DNA from: Verrucomicrobiota bacterium
GTDB lineage: Bacteria > Verrucomicrobiota > Verrucomicrobiia > Limisphaerales > CAIMTB01
Direction of reading: 5' to 3'
DNA: 57,145 nucleotides
Assembly: GCA_963205105.1 (NCBI GenBank)
Contig: CAUJJW010000198.1
Location: forward strand, 1-57,145
How positions within the stretch are numbered: position 1 is the first letter of the stretch; each line of letters starts with the position of its first letter. Under the pieces are notes generated by a model. The model was given only the letters and a program-made list of their open reading frames with translations. It was not told the origin of the DNA and searched no databases. Positions 8,689-16,941 of this stretch are shown here, in pieces. A program made the translations under genes and the position numbers.

Positions 8689-9687
8689 ATGGATCTATCG
8701 ACCCAATACCTTGGTCTCCGACTGAAGAGCCCCCTCGTTCCCAGTGCTTCACCGCTCTCGGAGGACCTGGACAACATCAAGCGCATGGAAGACGCGGGTG
8801 CCGCGGCCGTGGTGCTCTATTCGATCTTCGAGGAGCAGATCCGCTCCGAACGCTACGAGCTGCATCATGCCCTCAACCAGGGCACCGAGAGCTATCCGGA
8901 GGCGCTCAGCTACTTCCCCGATCCCACCCAGCTGTTCGTGGGGGTTGAGGACTATCTGAAGCACATTGAACGCGCGAAGGCGGCCACCACCATCCCGATC
9001 ATTCCAAGCATCAACGGCTGCACCTCGGGAGGGTGGATCGACTTCGCCAAGCAGATCGAGCAGGCGGGTGCCGACGCGCTGGAACTGAATCTCTACAACA
9101 TCCCGACCAACGGGGATCAGTCCGGCGCCGACATCGAAAAGCAATACGTGGATGTCGTGGCGGCGGTGAAGGCGGCGGTGACGATCCCGGTGGCGGTGAA
9201 AGTCAGTCCGTTCTTCACCAACTTCGCCAACATGGCGAAGCGTTTTGACGAAGCGGGTGCCAACGGACTCGTGCTTTTCAACCGGTTTTACCAGCCGGAC
9301 ATTGAACTCGAAACGTTGGAGGTCGTTCCCAACGTCATGTACTCCACCCCGATGGCGATGCGTCTGCCCATGCGCTGGATCGCCATTCTCTTTGAGCGCA
9401 TCCGCGCCGACCTGGCCGCCACCAGCGGCATCCACCGCGGAACCGACGTGATCAAGATGGTCATGGCCGGCGCCAGCGTGACGATGCTCTGTTCCTCCGT
9501 GCTCCGGCACGGCATCAAACACATCCGGGTCATCGAGCAGGAACTGCGCGACTGGATGGACGAGCACGAATACACCTCGATCGACCAGATGCGCGGCAGC
9601 CTCAGCCAGAAGTACTGCGCCGATCCCGGAGCCTTCGAGCGCGCCCAATACATCCGCGCCGTCGGTGTCCATACCCTGCGCGGGTGA
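8689..9687 (+). CDS. Dihydroorotate dehydrogenase-like flavoprotein, probably not PyrD
   Basis: A 332-residue TIM-barrel of the class 1 dihydroorotate dehydrogenase superfamily. It has 'LKSPLVPSASPLS' at the N-terminus, 'VKVSPFF' on a core strand and a C-terminal phosphate-binding region around 'GASVTMLCSSVLRHG', which suggests an FMN-type barrel. The loop that reads 'NLSCPN' in true class 1 enzymes reads 'LNLYNIPTNG' here, and I see no catalytic Cys/Ser loop next to it. Oxidation of dihydroorotate is therefore doubtful. It starts 150 nt after nifJ in the same direction. The link of this DHOD-like family to pyruvate:ferredoxin oxidoreductase is known in several phyla, but its reaction is not established. 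A heptamer repeat begins seven bases after its stop. Confidence 0.8.
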   Translation: MDLSTQYLGLRLKSPLVPSASPLSEDLDNIKRMEDAGAAAVVLYSIFEEQIRSERYELHHALNQGTESYPEALSYFPDPTQLFVGVEDYLKHIERAKAATTIPIIPSINGCTSGGWIDFAKQIEQAGADALELNLYNIPTNGDQSGADIEKQYVDVVAAVKAAVTIPVAVKVSPFFTNFANMAKRFDEAGANGLVLFNRFYQPDIELETLEVVPNVMYSTPMAMRLPMRWIAILFERIRADLAATSGIHRGTDVIKMVMAGASVTMLCSSVLRHGIKHIRVIEQELRDWMDEHEYTSIDQMRGSLSQKYCADPGAFERAQYIRAVGVHTLRG

Positions 9688-9693
9688 GTGGCT

Positions 9694-9805
9694 GGCGAAT
9701 GGCGAATGGCGAATGGCGAATGGCGAATGGCGAATGGCGAATGGCGAATGGCGAATGGCGAATGGCGAATGGCGAATGGCGAATGGCGAATGGCGAATGG
9801 CGAAT
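9694..9805 (+). repeat. Heptanucleotide tandem array, (GGCGAAT)16
   Basis: Sixteen uninterrupted, apparently perfect copies of GGCGAAT (112 bp) begin seven bases after the stop codon of the DHOD-like gene. Three units equal 21 bp, so every frame stays open and gives the artefactual peptide repeat MANGEWR. The array is a candidate variable-number tandem repeat. Confidence 0.97.
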
Positions 9806-9826
9806 CGGGAAGAGGGGGCGGGTCCG

Positions 9827-9873
9827 TAGCGGCGGGCGTCCCGCCTGCCGTAGAGGGGGGCGTCTCGCCCCCC
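9827..9873 (+). repeat. Double-hairpin repeat, copy 3
   Basis: Single copy of the seven-member family, with the canonical second hairpin (GGGGGGCG-TCT-CGCCCCCC). It lies between the heptamer array and the 263-nt repeat. Confidence 0.9.
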
Positions 9874-9895
9874 GGATGGCCCGGTTCAAGGTCGC

Positions 9896-10158
9896 CTCTC
9901 CATGAACCCTCCCATGCAAGCTCTCGCGAGGGTTGAACCGGGCTCCCTCACCCCGGCCCTCTCCCGGGGGGAGAGGGTGTCGCGTCCTGCCCTCGGCAAC
10001 AGGCCTCTACCCCGTTCTTCCGAGCCGTCTCGACTCGTTCCAGCGAACGCCTGCCTCAACCCTGCGAACCTCGCGGAGCATTTACTCCTTCTCCCTCCGG
10101 GAGAAGGCCGGGATGAGGGCCGCCCGCTCCGCTCCTCGCGCCCCGGTTCATGGTCCCC
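9896..10158 (+). repeat. 263-nt dispersed repeat, copy 1
   Basis: Matches the reverse strand of 41974-42236 along its length. Both run from 'CTCTCCATGAACCCTCCC' through 'GGCTCCCTCACCCC', 'CTCTCCCGG', 'GAGAGGGTGTCGCG', a diverged middle, 'GGGAGAAGGCCGGGATGAGG' and a GGTTCATGG end. The ends are well conserved and the middle is diverged. The copies contain mirrored pyrimidine- and purine-rich hairpin arms (CTCTCCCGGGGGGAGAG). No transposase is nearby. Confidence 0.85.
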
Positions 10159-10205
10159 ATGCGCGATTCGTGAATCGTGGCCGCTCGCTGCATTCCTCGC
10201 TCCAC

Positions 10206-10258
10206 GGTTCATGGTCCCAATACGTGTCCAATTTCTGGAAAACGTTCCTCTCCACGAA
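10206..10258 (+). repeat. Short repeat unit adjoining the 263-nt repeat, copy 1
   Basis: The segment beginning GGTTCATGGTCCC and containing GTGTCCAATTT.TGGAAAACG matches the reverse strand of 42228-42277. There it lies on the opposite side of the 263-nt repeat, so the two units shuffle as separate modules. Confidence 0.75.
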
Positions 10259-10466
10259 CCTCCCCTCCCCTCGTCATCGTACTCTTACTCCTCATCGTAA
10301 TCCCCCCGCCTCCCTCGGATCATGAGCCGTGAGCAGGTCATTCTTGAACAGGGGGTTCTTCATGAACCCCGTTTTCCACCCCCCCGGACGTGGCAGGAGA
10401 ACCGCAGCCCACGGCGTGAACCGTCCGCACAATGCCCGAGGCAACTCCATAGCCCCGGACGGGCGA

Positions 10467-11090
10467 TCAGCGTCCATGCGACGTACGTTCCACAATCCGA
10501 TCGATGATTCCGTATTCGAGCGCTTCCTCGGGGTTGAGAAAGATGAGTTTGTCATGGGGTATGGGCAGCCATGCCTCCGGCAACCGGGCGTTCTGACGCC
10601 AGAAACGGGTGTATCCGTCCTGCGACAACTCCCGGTAGCGGGCCGGGGGTTTGCCGTCGGTGGCGATGCCATGAATCACGATGATGGAATCACGGAATGC
10701 GGTGCGTTCGCCAGTGCCCGCCGCCAGCAGCATGGCGCCGCCGGAGTTGCATTCCCCCAGGGCACATGTGTCGACGCGTGACCGCAGGGTCTGGAGGGTG
10801 TGAACAATGGCCTGAACCGACGCCAGTTCGCCGCCCGGGGTCAGCAGGTCCAGGTGGATGGTCTGTTCGGAGAGGGTGTCGAGATGGACCAACTGCCGGA
10901 TGACTTCGGCGGCGGACAGGTTGTTGACGTGGCCGACCAGAAACACCCGCCGCTGCTGGAGCACCGGATCGTCGAGTTCGGTGTGCAGATGCGGTGAGCG
11001 ATCGGCTTTGGGTTGAATGCGGATGCTGCAGCCCGTCAGCAACGCCGCTGAGAGGAGGCAGTATATCACGGCTCGAATGGAGGGCTTCAT
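10467..11090 (-). CDS. ClpP-like serine protease lipoprotein
   Basis: A 207-residue protein of the ClpP/crotonase fold. The chosen ATG (11090) puts a lipoprotein signal at the N-terminus, with lipobox 'LLTGC' and Cys21 as the likely lipidated residue; the in-frame ATG 22 codons upstream would spoil the signal. The ClpP triad appears complete: Ser116 in 'CNSGGAM', His140 in 'IIVIHG' and Asp180 in 'IPHDKL', followed by the ClpP-like 'PEEALEYGIIDRI'. 'TPGGEL' matches the ClpP glycine-rich strand. Known ClpP subunits are cytoplasmic partners of Clp ATPases, so a membrane-anchored form must act without that partner or have another role. The gene stands alone, 164 nt downstream of mgtE on the same strand, with a repeat between them. 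Confidence 0.8.
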   Translation of the reverse strand: MKPSIRAVIYCLLSAALLTGCSIRIQPKADRSPHLHTELDDPVLQQRRVFLVGHVNNLSAAEVIRQLVHLDTLSEQTIHLDLLTPGGELASVQAIVHTLQTLRSRVDTCALGECNSGGAMLLAAGTGERTAFRDSIIVIHGIATDGKPPARYRELSQDGYTRFWRQNARLPEAWLPIPHDKLIFLNPEEALEYGIIDRIVERTSHGR

Positions 11091-11190
11091 GACGCGCGTT
11101 CGATGGGGATAACAGTGGAGTGGGAGTGTGCTGGTCTGTTTCGTGGATCCAAGCATTGGAAACGTATTGGGGCCAGGAACCGGGGATTCC

Positions 11191-11238
11191 GGGGGGCGGG
11201 ACGCCCCCCTCTACGGCAGGCGGGACGCCCGCCGCTAC
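11191..11238 (-). repeat. Double-hairpin repeat, copy 4
   Basis: Canonical copy in reverse orientation between mgtE and the ClpP-like lipoprotein gene. Confidence 0.9.
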
Positions 11239-11254
11239 CCAATAGCACCCTCCA

Positions 11255-12565
11255 TTAGAGCAAATGCTGTTGGAAGAGCAGGGCGCAGCCGAGAAAGGCG
11301 AAGAAACCTACAATATCCGTCACGGTGGTTAGCACGATGCTCGACGACTGCGCGGGGTCGAGTCCGACCGATTTCATGAGGATGGGAATGGTGGCGCCGG
11401 AGAGGCCGGCGACGAACAGGTTCAGCACCATGGCGACCCCGATGACCAGGCCCAGCCAGGGGTTGCCGTTCCAGAGCCAGGCGATGACGCCGGTGACGAG
11501 GCCGGTGACGGTTCCTGTGGCAATGCCGAGAATGGCCTCCTTGAAGATGACGGCGCGGACCTTGCCGCGGGGAATTTCCCGCATGACGAGGCCGCGCATC
11601 ACGATGGCCAGGGATTGCGCTCCGGCATTGCCTCCCTGACCGGCGACGACCGGCAGGAAGACGGCGAGCACGGTGATGCGGGAAATGAGATCCTCGAACA
11701 GGGCAACGACGGCGGCGGCGAGGAAGGCAGTGGCCAGGTTGACATGGAGCCAGGGCAGTCGCTTGCGCAGGGAGTACCCGATGGATGAAGACACGCGTTC
11801 GTCGGCGCCGGCGCCCACCATCCGCTGGAGATCCTCGGTGTACTCGTCCTGCACGCCCAGGATCAGGTGCTCGGCCTGGATGATGCCCAGGAGATGGCCC
11901 TCACTGTCCACAACCGGGACGGCGAAGTACCGGCGCTTGGAAACCTCCGCAGCAGCTTCCTCGCGATCGGTGAAGCAGTGCAGGGTGTAGACGTCGGTCC
12001 GCATGATTTTGCCCAGTTCCTGGTCCGGATCGGCCAGAAGCAGATCCCTCATGTTCATCACTCCCTGGACGCGGTTTTCCCCGTCCACCACATAGGCGTA
12101 CGAAGTCGGAGTGCGTCGTTGGGAGAGTTGGCGGATGCGAGCGATGGCTTCGCGAACGGTCACCTCGGTGCCGAAGGCGAGGAAGCTGCGCACCATCAAC
12201 CGGCCGACGCTGCCTTCGGGGAAGGAGAGATAGTCCTGAATCTCCAGGCGCAGCCGCTTGGGCAGGTGTTCCAGCAACTTCTCACGCCCTTCGCTGGGCA
12301 GATGGACGAAGATGCTCGCGGCATGGTGCGGTTCGAGGGCGAGGGTGATTTCCCGGAAGAGATCCGCATCGGCCGCTTTCAGGACCTCGGCGGCGTAGGG
12401 AACCTGCAATTGTCGAACCACCCGGGCGGCCATCGCCGGAGGCAGAGCCCGGAGAGTGCGCACCACTTCCTCCTCGGGCAGCGTTTCCAAGGCGCGCGCC
12501 GCCCCGGCAGGATCCTTCTGCACATAGCGTTGTGCGAGCGGAAGGAGTGGGGACGAATCATCCAT
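11255..12565 (-). CDS. mgtE: Magnesium transporter MgtE
   Basis: A 436-residue inner-membrane Mg2+ channel/transporter, near the usual ~450. An N-terminal MgtE_N superhelical domain (about 1-125) is followed by a CBS pair (about 130-255, with 'TPTSYAYVVD' and 'FAVPVVD'). A C-terminal membrane part of about five helices carries the family's pore-region signature 'VVAGQGGNAGAQSLAI'. In this family the cytosolic domains close the pore when internal Mg2+ is high. The ATG at 12565 ('MDDSSP') is chosen because upstream codons show no conserved sequence. Confidence 0.95.
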   Translation of the reverse strand: MDDSSPLLPLAQRYVQKDPAGAARALETLPEEEVVRTLRALPPAMAARVVRQLQVPYAAEVLKAADADLFREITLALEPHHAASIFVHLPSEGREKLLEHLPKRLRLEIQDYLSFPEGSVGRLMVRSFLAFGTEVTVREAIARIRQLSQRRTPTSYAYVVDGENRVQGVMNMRDLLLADPDQELGKIMRTDVYTLHCFTDREEAAAEVSKRRYFAVPVVDSEGHLLGIIQAEHLILGVQDEYTEDLQRMVGAGADERVSSSIGYSLRKRLPWLHVNLATAFLAAAVVALFEDLISRITVLAVFLPVVAGQGGNAGAQSLAIVMRGLVMREIPRGKVRAVIFKEAILGIATGTVTGLVTGVIAWLWNGNPWLGLVIGVAMVLNLFVAGLSGATIPILMKSVGLDPAQSSSIVLTTVTDIVGFFAFLGCALLFQQHLL

Positions 12566-12946
12566 GATGGAATGTGGCGGGTGGTGACGTCGGCACGGAC
12601 CCTGATGACCTAGCGGTCCCCTGATGTGAGCGATGAAACCCGGACCCGACGTCGTTGTGCCCCAGGACCGGGGGTGATTCAACCCGGGAGATGCGCTGGT
12701 TGCTGGGGCGCATCTCCGAGTAGTCGGAGGACACGGCCCTCATTTCGACAGGATGAACACGATGAACAGGATGGAATGCCGTTCCGCATGGGTTCCCGAG
12801 CATCGTGTTCATCCTGTGAATCCTGTCCAAAACCCTCCGATGCCTGGATCTCCATCCACAACCCGGGAGATGCGCCCTGGGTGCTGGGCCCGGCAAAAGC
12901 GCCGTTGCTTGTTGGCGAGCGGTTTGGCATGCAGGGCGGTCTCGAT
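12566..12946. other. Divergent intergenic region with an embedded repeat
   Basis: This gap separates mgtE (leftward) from the unknown secreted protein gene (rightward) and must hold both promoters, though I cannot pick them out. It contains a segment bounded by two copies of AACCCGGGAGATGCGC (12681-12696 and 12860-12875). Inside is a 16-bp inverted repeat (12749-12764/12801-12816) and a small hairpin CTCCGA-GTAG-TCGGAG (12714-12729). Confidence 0.7.
12681..12875. repeat. Segment flanked by 16-bp direct repeats with an internal palindrome
   Basis: AACCCGGGAGATGCGC occurs at 12681-12696 and 12860-12875. After each, the sequences remain alike (TGGTTGCTGGGGC versus CCTGGGTGCTGGGCC). Between them, CAGGATGAACACGATG at 12749-12764 is matched exactly in inverse at 12801-12816. 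This resembles a small non-autonomous mobile segment, or an insertion into a duplicated site. It codes for no protein needed to move. Confidence 0.7.
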
Positions 12947-14644
12947 ATGCGTTGGAACGCCCTAGCCTGTCTTGGTGCCGCCTTTTTGGGGATCCTTGGA
13001 TCCGGTCCGCGAGTGGTCGCGCGTGATGTGCCGCTGGTAAGGCATCACTTCGCCGGGATGGCTCGGATCACCAGCCTGCCCGACATGGAGGTGCTTCGGG
13101 GCATCCTGGCCTTGCCGGAATCGCGGCGGTTGCGGGGCGAGGCGGAGCGAAAACTGGCCATTCACCTGCCGGCCTGGTTTGGAGCGGGCGCCTCCGGTGC
13201 GACGGCGCAGGGTCCGGCCCTCGTTCCCCTGGTTCAGGCCGCGCTTCAACAGGAGAGTCACCTTGAGGTGATGGGCTCCGAGTCCGGGGTGGGCAGTTGG
13301 GCGGTGGCGGTGCGGATGGAGGAAGGACCCGCGGCGGAGGTGGGGAAGTCGTTGCGGGACGTTCTGACCCCGTTGCTGGGCAGTCCGGCGGGCGGGACGC
13401 CCGGGGCGGATTGGGAGTTGTCGGGAACCGGCAAACGCACCCCCGCGGCACGCTTCGCACGGTTGAAGGGCTGGATGTTGGTGGGAAGCGGCCAGGAGTC
13501 CTTTGACGGCATGCGCGACCGGATCACGGCGACGGGCGTGCCGACCACGCCGGGTTCGAATGAGGTTTCACGGCTGGAAGCGGATTTGGCGCGGTTGGCG
13601 CCGCTGATGGGATGGGCCTCCGAACCGGTGTTGCCAGTCAACCAATGGCCGGCGATTCGGATGTCGGTGGAGCCACGCAAAGGCCGTCTGCGCACGACCG
13701 CCGAGGTGGCGTTTGCACAGCCGCTGGGGTTGAAGCTGGAACCCTGGACCCTGCCGAAGGGTGTGCTGCGGGACCCGCTGGTGGGTTTCACGGCGATGCA
13801 AGGTGCGGATCACTGGCTGAATCGCCTGGGTCTGTTCACCTCGTACGGCATCACCGAATGGCCCAAGCAGCTCTTCCTGTGGTCGGTGGCCGGGGATGCC
13901 TGGAATCAATACGTGGCGGGGCCGCTGACGTCGCCGACCAACCTGTTGAACCGGCTCGCGGTCCCGCTGCCGGAAGCGTTGGTGCGGCACATGAACTGGC
14001 AGGGCAAAATCGCGGCAGTCCAGCTCACCAACCAGGCCATGCGAGTGGAATTGCGCGGCATGCCGTACCTCCTGCCGTTCCTGCAATCCATTCGAAGCGG
14101 TGAAACCGACATGCTGTACGGCGGCTTGTTCCCGCAAACCGCCCGGGGTGGTCCGGCGCCGGAGCCGTTGCTGCAGCAGGTCATCGGCCGCACCAACCTG
14201 GTGCTGTACGATTGGGAAACCACCGGTCGATCGATGATCTGGACCAATCTCGCCGCCAAGACCGGCCCCAAGGTGCTCACCAATGCCACCGGACGCCTGA
14301 CGCAGATCAAGCAGCTGGGCCAATTCTGGCGCGTGACCATGAGCACCAACAACTCGGAGGTTCCGGTGTCGCCGAGCGGCGAGATCTGGGTGCCGGGCTG
14401 GGACTGGATCAATGCCGCGCACGCGCGGCTGGGAGACACGATCACGGAAGTGACGCAGACCGGGCCCTCCCAGTTGTCGGTCGTTCGCTCCTCCCAGATC
14501 GGGTTCAACGCCCTGGAATTGGCGCACCTGCTTCGGTGGATTGAAAACCCGGCTTTCCCGGGTTGGTCGGATGCCCGCTACCTGCCGGCCGGGATGAAGA
14601 CGGTTCCGGTTCCCCAAGGGCCGACGGGAGCCGCCAAGCCTTGA
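12947..14644 (+). CDS. Secreted protein of unknown function
   Basis: I do not recognise the family of this 565-residue protein. The ATG at 12947 ('[18 protein letters not shown]') gives a plausible signal peptide; in-frame ATGs further upstream would translate the intergenic repeat and are rejected (12929 is a possible alternative). The mature part is rich in Leu, Pro, Trp and Gly, has no further clear membrane helix and shows no metal- or cofactor-binding motif. Five bases separate its stop from pdxJ, and pdxJ overlaps acpS, so it is probably the first gene of a three-gene transcript. Nothing links it chemically to pyridoxal phosphate or acyl-carrier-protein work. Confidence 0.75.
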   Translation: MRWNALACLGAAFLGILGSGPRVVARDVPLVRHHFAGMARITSLPDMEVLRGILALPESRRLRGEAERKLAIHLPAWFGAGASGATAQGPALVPLVQAALQQESHLEVMGSESGVGSWAVAVRMEEGPAAEVGKSLRDVLTPLLGSPAGGTPGADWELSGTGKRTPAARFARLKGWMLVGSGQESFDGMRDRITATGVPTTPGSNEVSRLEADLARLAPLMGWASEPVLPVNQWPAIRMSVEPRKGRLRTTAEVAFAQPLGLKLEPWTLPKGVLRDPLVGFTAMQGADHWLNRLGLFTSYGITEWPKQLFLWSVAGDAWNQYVAGPLTSPTNLLNRLAVPLPEALVRHMNWQGKIAAVQLTNQAMRVELRGMPYLLPFLQSIRSGETDMLYGGLFPQTARGGPAPEPLLQQVIGRTNLVLYDWETTGRSMIWTNLAAKTGPKVLTNATGRLTQIKQLGQFWRVTMSTNNSEVPVSPSGEIWVPGWDWINAAHARLGDTITEVTQTGPSQLSVVRSSQIGFNALELAHLLRWIENPAFPGWSDARYLPAGMKTVPVPQGPTGAAKP

Positions 14645-14649
14645 ATTCC

Positions 14650-15426
14650 ATGAACCAAGGAACCGTCGTCGCCGGCTTGAAGCTGGGCGTGAACATTGAT
14701 CATGTGGCGACCCTTCGGGAGGCCCGCTACCGAGGACGCACCCACGGCGAGCCGGATCCGGTGGAAGCCGCGTTGCTTTGCGAGGCGGCGGGGGCTCACG
14801 GCATCACCGCGCACCTGCGGGAGGATCGCCGGCACATCCTGGATCGCGATGTCCGGGAATTGCGGGCGCGCATTGGCACGCGCCTGAATCTGGAAATGGC
14901 CCTGGCGCCGGAGATCGTGGAGATCGCGGTGTCGGTGAAGCCGGACATCGTCTGTCTGGTTCCCGAGCGTCGGGAAGAGGTGACGACCGAAGGCGGCCTG
15001 GATGTGGTCGGGCAATTGGAAGCCGTGACGGCGGTCACCCGGCGCATGAACGGGATCGGGGTCGAGGTCAGCCTGTTCATCGGGCCGGACGTGGACCAGG
15101 TGGAAGCCTCGGCGGCGACCGGAGCCCAGTTCATCGAACTCCACACCGGCGCCTACGCGGAGAGTTTTCTCGAAGGCGAAGGTGTGGATGTGGAACTGGC
15201 TCGGTTGGTGGCGGCTTCGAAGCGAGCGCGCGAGCTGGGACTGAGGGTGAATGCGGGCCACGGGCTGACGGTGGCCAATCTGCCGGCCCTGCTGGAGCGG
15301 GTGCCGTATATGGAGGAACTGAATATCGGGCACAGCCTGGTGAGCCGGGCGGTGACCGTCGGCATGGCCGCGGCGGTGGGCGAGTTCCTGGCGGTGATGA
15401 AGGGCTACCGACTGGGGCCCGTATGA
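14650..15426 (+). CDS. pdxJ: Pyridoxine 5'-phosphate synthase
   Basis: A 258-residue cytoplasmic TIM barrel, close to the usual ~243. It joins 1-deoxyxylulose 5-phosphate with 3-amino-2-oxopropyl phosphate in DXP-dependent vitamin B6 synthesis. Signature blocks are all present: '[11 protein letters not shown]', 'HLREDRRHI', 'LNLEMA', '[17 protein letters not shown]', 'ELHTGAYA', 'NAGHGL' and '[10 protein letters not shown]'. The ATG at 14650 is chosen over an upstream in-frame ATG inside the previous gene because homology begins just after it. The stop overlaps the acpS start as ATGA, the same neighbour pair as in many bacteria. Confidence 0.97.
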   Translation: MNQGTVVAGLKLGVNIDHVATLREARYRGRTHGEPDPVEAALLCEAAGAHGITAHLREDRRHILDRDVRELRARIGTRLNLEMALAPEIVEIAVSVKPDIVCLVPERREEVTTEGGLDVVGQLEAVTAVTRRMNGIGVEVSLFIGPDVDQVEASAATGAQFIELHTGAYAESFLEGEGVDVELARLVAASKRARELGLRVNAGHGLTVANLPALLERVPYMEELNIGHSLVSRAVTVGMAAAVGEFLAVMKGYRLGPV

Positions 15427-15800
15427 TTCTCGGCACGGGCATCGACATCATCGAAGTGGAACGTGTGGCGGGATCGGTGGAGCGGTTTGGTGACCGGTTC
15501 CTGACCCGCATTCTGGTTCCGGACGAAATCGCCTATTGCCGAGGCCACAAGAATCCGGGGCCCCACATCGCGGCGCGGTTTGCCGCCAAGGAGGCGATTT
15601 CCAAGGCTTTTGGAACGGGTATTGGCGCGGCGCTGGGTTGGCACGACATGGAGATCTGCCGGCGTGACAGCGGCGAGCCGTACGTCCAGTTCCATGGCAA
15701 GGCGTTGGATTTGCTGGCTTCCCGTGGTGGACGGCGCGTGCACGTGAGCCTCTCCCACACTTTGACCTACGCGGCGGCGGTGGCGGTGTTGGAAGGTTAG
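15423..15800 (+). CDS. acpS: Holo-[acyl-carrier-protein] synthase
   Basis: A 125-residue protein that transfers 4'-phosphopantetheine from CoA to the serine of acyl carrier protein. The Mg-binding motif '[12 protein letters not shown]' and the '[15 protein letters not shown]' block are intact, as is the late 'VHVSLSHT' strand. The start codon overlaps the pdxJ stop by four bases (ATGA), so translation is probably coupled. It converges with the MBL hydrolase gene eight bases downstream. Confidence 0.97.
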   Translation: MILGTGIDIIEVERVAGSVERFGDRFLTRILVPDEIAYCRGHKNPGPHIAARFAAKEAISKAFGTGIGAALGWHDMEICRRDSGEPYVQFHGKALDLLASRGGRRVHVSLSHTLTYAAAVAVLEG

Positions 15801-15808
15801 GTGGGCTC

Positions 15809-16798
15809 TTAGCGAGCCGGTCCGGGGAGGCGTAGTTCCAGCCCCTCGCGGGCGGCATCGACGCGCAGGTGTGGGTTCAGGGAGGCGGCGAGCGCGCGGG
15901 CTTCGGCCAGAATGATGTCGAGCTGGTCGTCGGTGCGGTCAGGGTCGTGGTGGAACAGGAGCAGATGTTTGACGCCGGTTGCGGCGGCCTGTCGGACGAC
16001 AGCCTCGACGCAGCTATGCCCCCAGCCGATGCGGGTCACATATTCCTCGGCGGTGTATTGGGCGTCGTGGATGAGGATATCGACGCCCTGGATCAGGGTG
16101 CGGATTTCGCGATTGCGCTGGGCGGCGATGCGTTGGGCCTGGGGGGAGGCGGGGGGTGGGAGGGTTGCTTTGCCGTTGCCGTTGGTTTGGGCGAGGGTGC
16201 GGGCGATGATTTCCGAGCAAAGCACCTCATGATCGGGGGCATAGGCGACCGAACCGGCGGGTGTGTCGAGGCGGAAGGCGACGCCGCCGCCTGGATGATG
16301 GATGCGGCCGATGGTGGTGCGGACCTGTCCGACACGGAACTTGGCGGTGCGAGGTTCGTCGACGGTGATGGTGCCGGGCATCTGGGGCAGGGAGACGGGG
16401 AAGAAGGGGGATTCGACGGCGGCGGCGACGGTGCGTTTCAGGCCGGAGCGGGAGCCTCGCCACCCGAGAATGCGGATCTGTTGGCGGGCGAGGTAGGCCG
16501 GGGCGAAGAATGGAAACCCCTGGATATGATCCCAGTGCGTGTGGGTGAGCAGGATGGAGAGACGGCGGGGGCGGTGGGCGAATTCGCGGAGCAGGGACTT
16601 GCCGAGTTGCCGGATACCGGTGCCGGCATCGAGGATGATGATGTCGCGTCCCCAGCGGGCTTCGACGCAGGCGGTGTTGCCGCCGTAGCGGACGGTTTCG
16701 GGGCCAGGAACGGCGACGGAGCCTCGGACGCCCCAGAAGCGGATGGAGAATCCGTCCGGCAATGTGTCGGGATCGATCCGGTTGGCCCCCCTTGGCAT
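15809..16798 (-). CDS. Metallo-beta-lactamase-fold hydrolase
   Basis: A 329-residue protein of the MBL superfamily. The N-terminal block 'FWGVRGSVAVPGPETVRYGGNT' is typical of the PhnP/RNase Z-like branch. The zinc motif is His86-x-His88-x-Asp90-His91 in 'THTHWDH'. Further ligand-bearing strands are seen at 'GRIHHPGG', 'APDHE', 'IHDAQYT' and 'LLFHHDPDRTDDQL'. No signal peptide is present, so it probably acts in the cytoplasm on a phosphodiester or similar ester; the substrate is unknown. It stands alone, convergent with acpS and divergent from rpmB. Confidence 0.88.
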   Translation of the reverse strand: MPRGANRIDPDTLPDGFSIRFWGVRGSVAVPGPETVRYGGNTACVEARWGRDIIILDAGTGIRQLGKSLLREFAHRPRRLSILLTHTHWDHIQGFPFFAPAYLARQQIRILGWRGSRSGLKRTVAAAVESPFFPVSLPQMPGTITVDEPRTAKFRVGQVRTTIGRIHHPGGGVAFRLDTPAGSVAYAPDHEVLCSEIIARTLAQTNGNGKATLPPPASPQAQRIAAQRNREIRTLIQGVDILIHDAQYTAEEYVTRIGWGHSCVEAVVRQAAATGVKHLLLFHHDPDRTDDQLDIILAEARALAASLNPHLRVDAAREGLELRLPGPAR

Positions 16799-16941
16799 GT
16801 CTTTGCATAGGCGGGGTTTGGGGTGTGAGGGAAGCGAGAACTTGGGCGGGCGGCTGAAGCTTGGGAAAAGCCGCTTGCTATGGGCTGGGATGACTGATAG
16901 ACAGCTCGCCCATTTTGTAAGGAACAGGAAAGCGACTGATT

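Larger units (their letters stand above)
9688..10466. other. Repeat-filled intergenic region
   Basis: Contains a 16-copy heptamer array (9694-9805), a double-hairpin element (9827-9873), a 263-nt repeat (9896-10158) and a short follow-on unit (10206-10258). The part after about 10260 has the near-inverted GGGGTTCTTCATGAACCCC sequence near 10350-10370 but no gene I can support. Open frames here merely translate the repeats. Confidence 0.75.

Noticed and set aside
9694..9805. CRISPR array
   Set aside because: The unit is seven bases with no spacers, and no cas gene is present.
1368..9900. GGTTCAAGGTC segments resembling a tRNA T-loop (near 1368 and 9883)
   Set aside because: They are part of repeated intergenic DNA and lack acceptor, D and anticodon stems. 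No tRNA was found anywhere in the window.
9684..9936. Open frames encoding repeated MANGEWR
   Set aside because: They result from the heptamer array, which keeps all frames open; no start context or homology.
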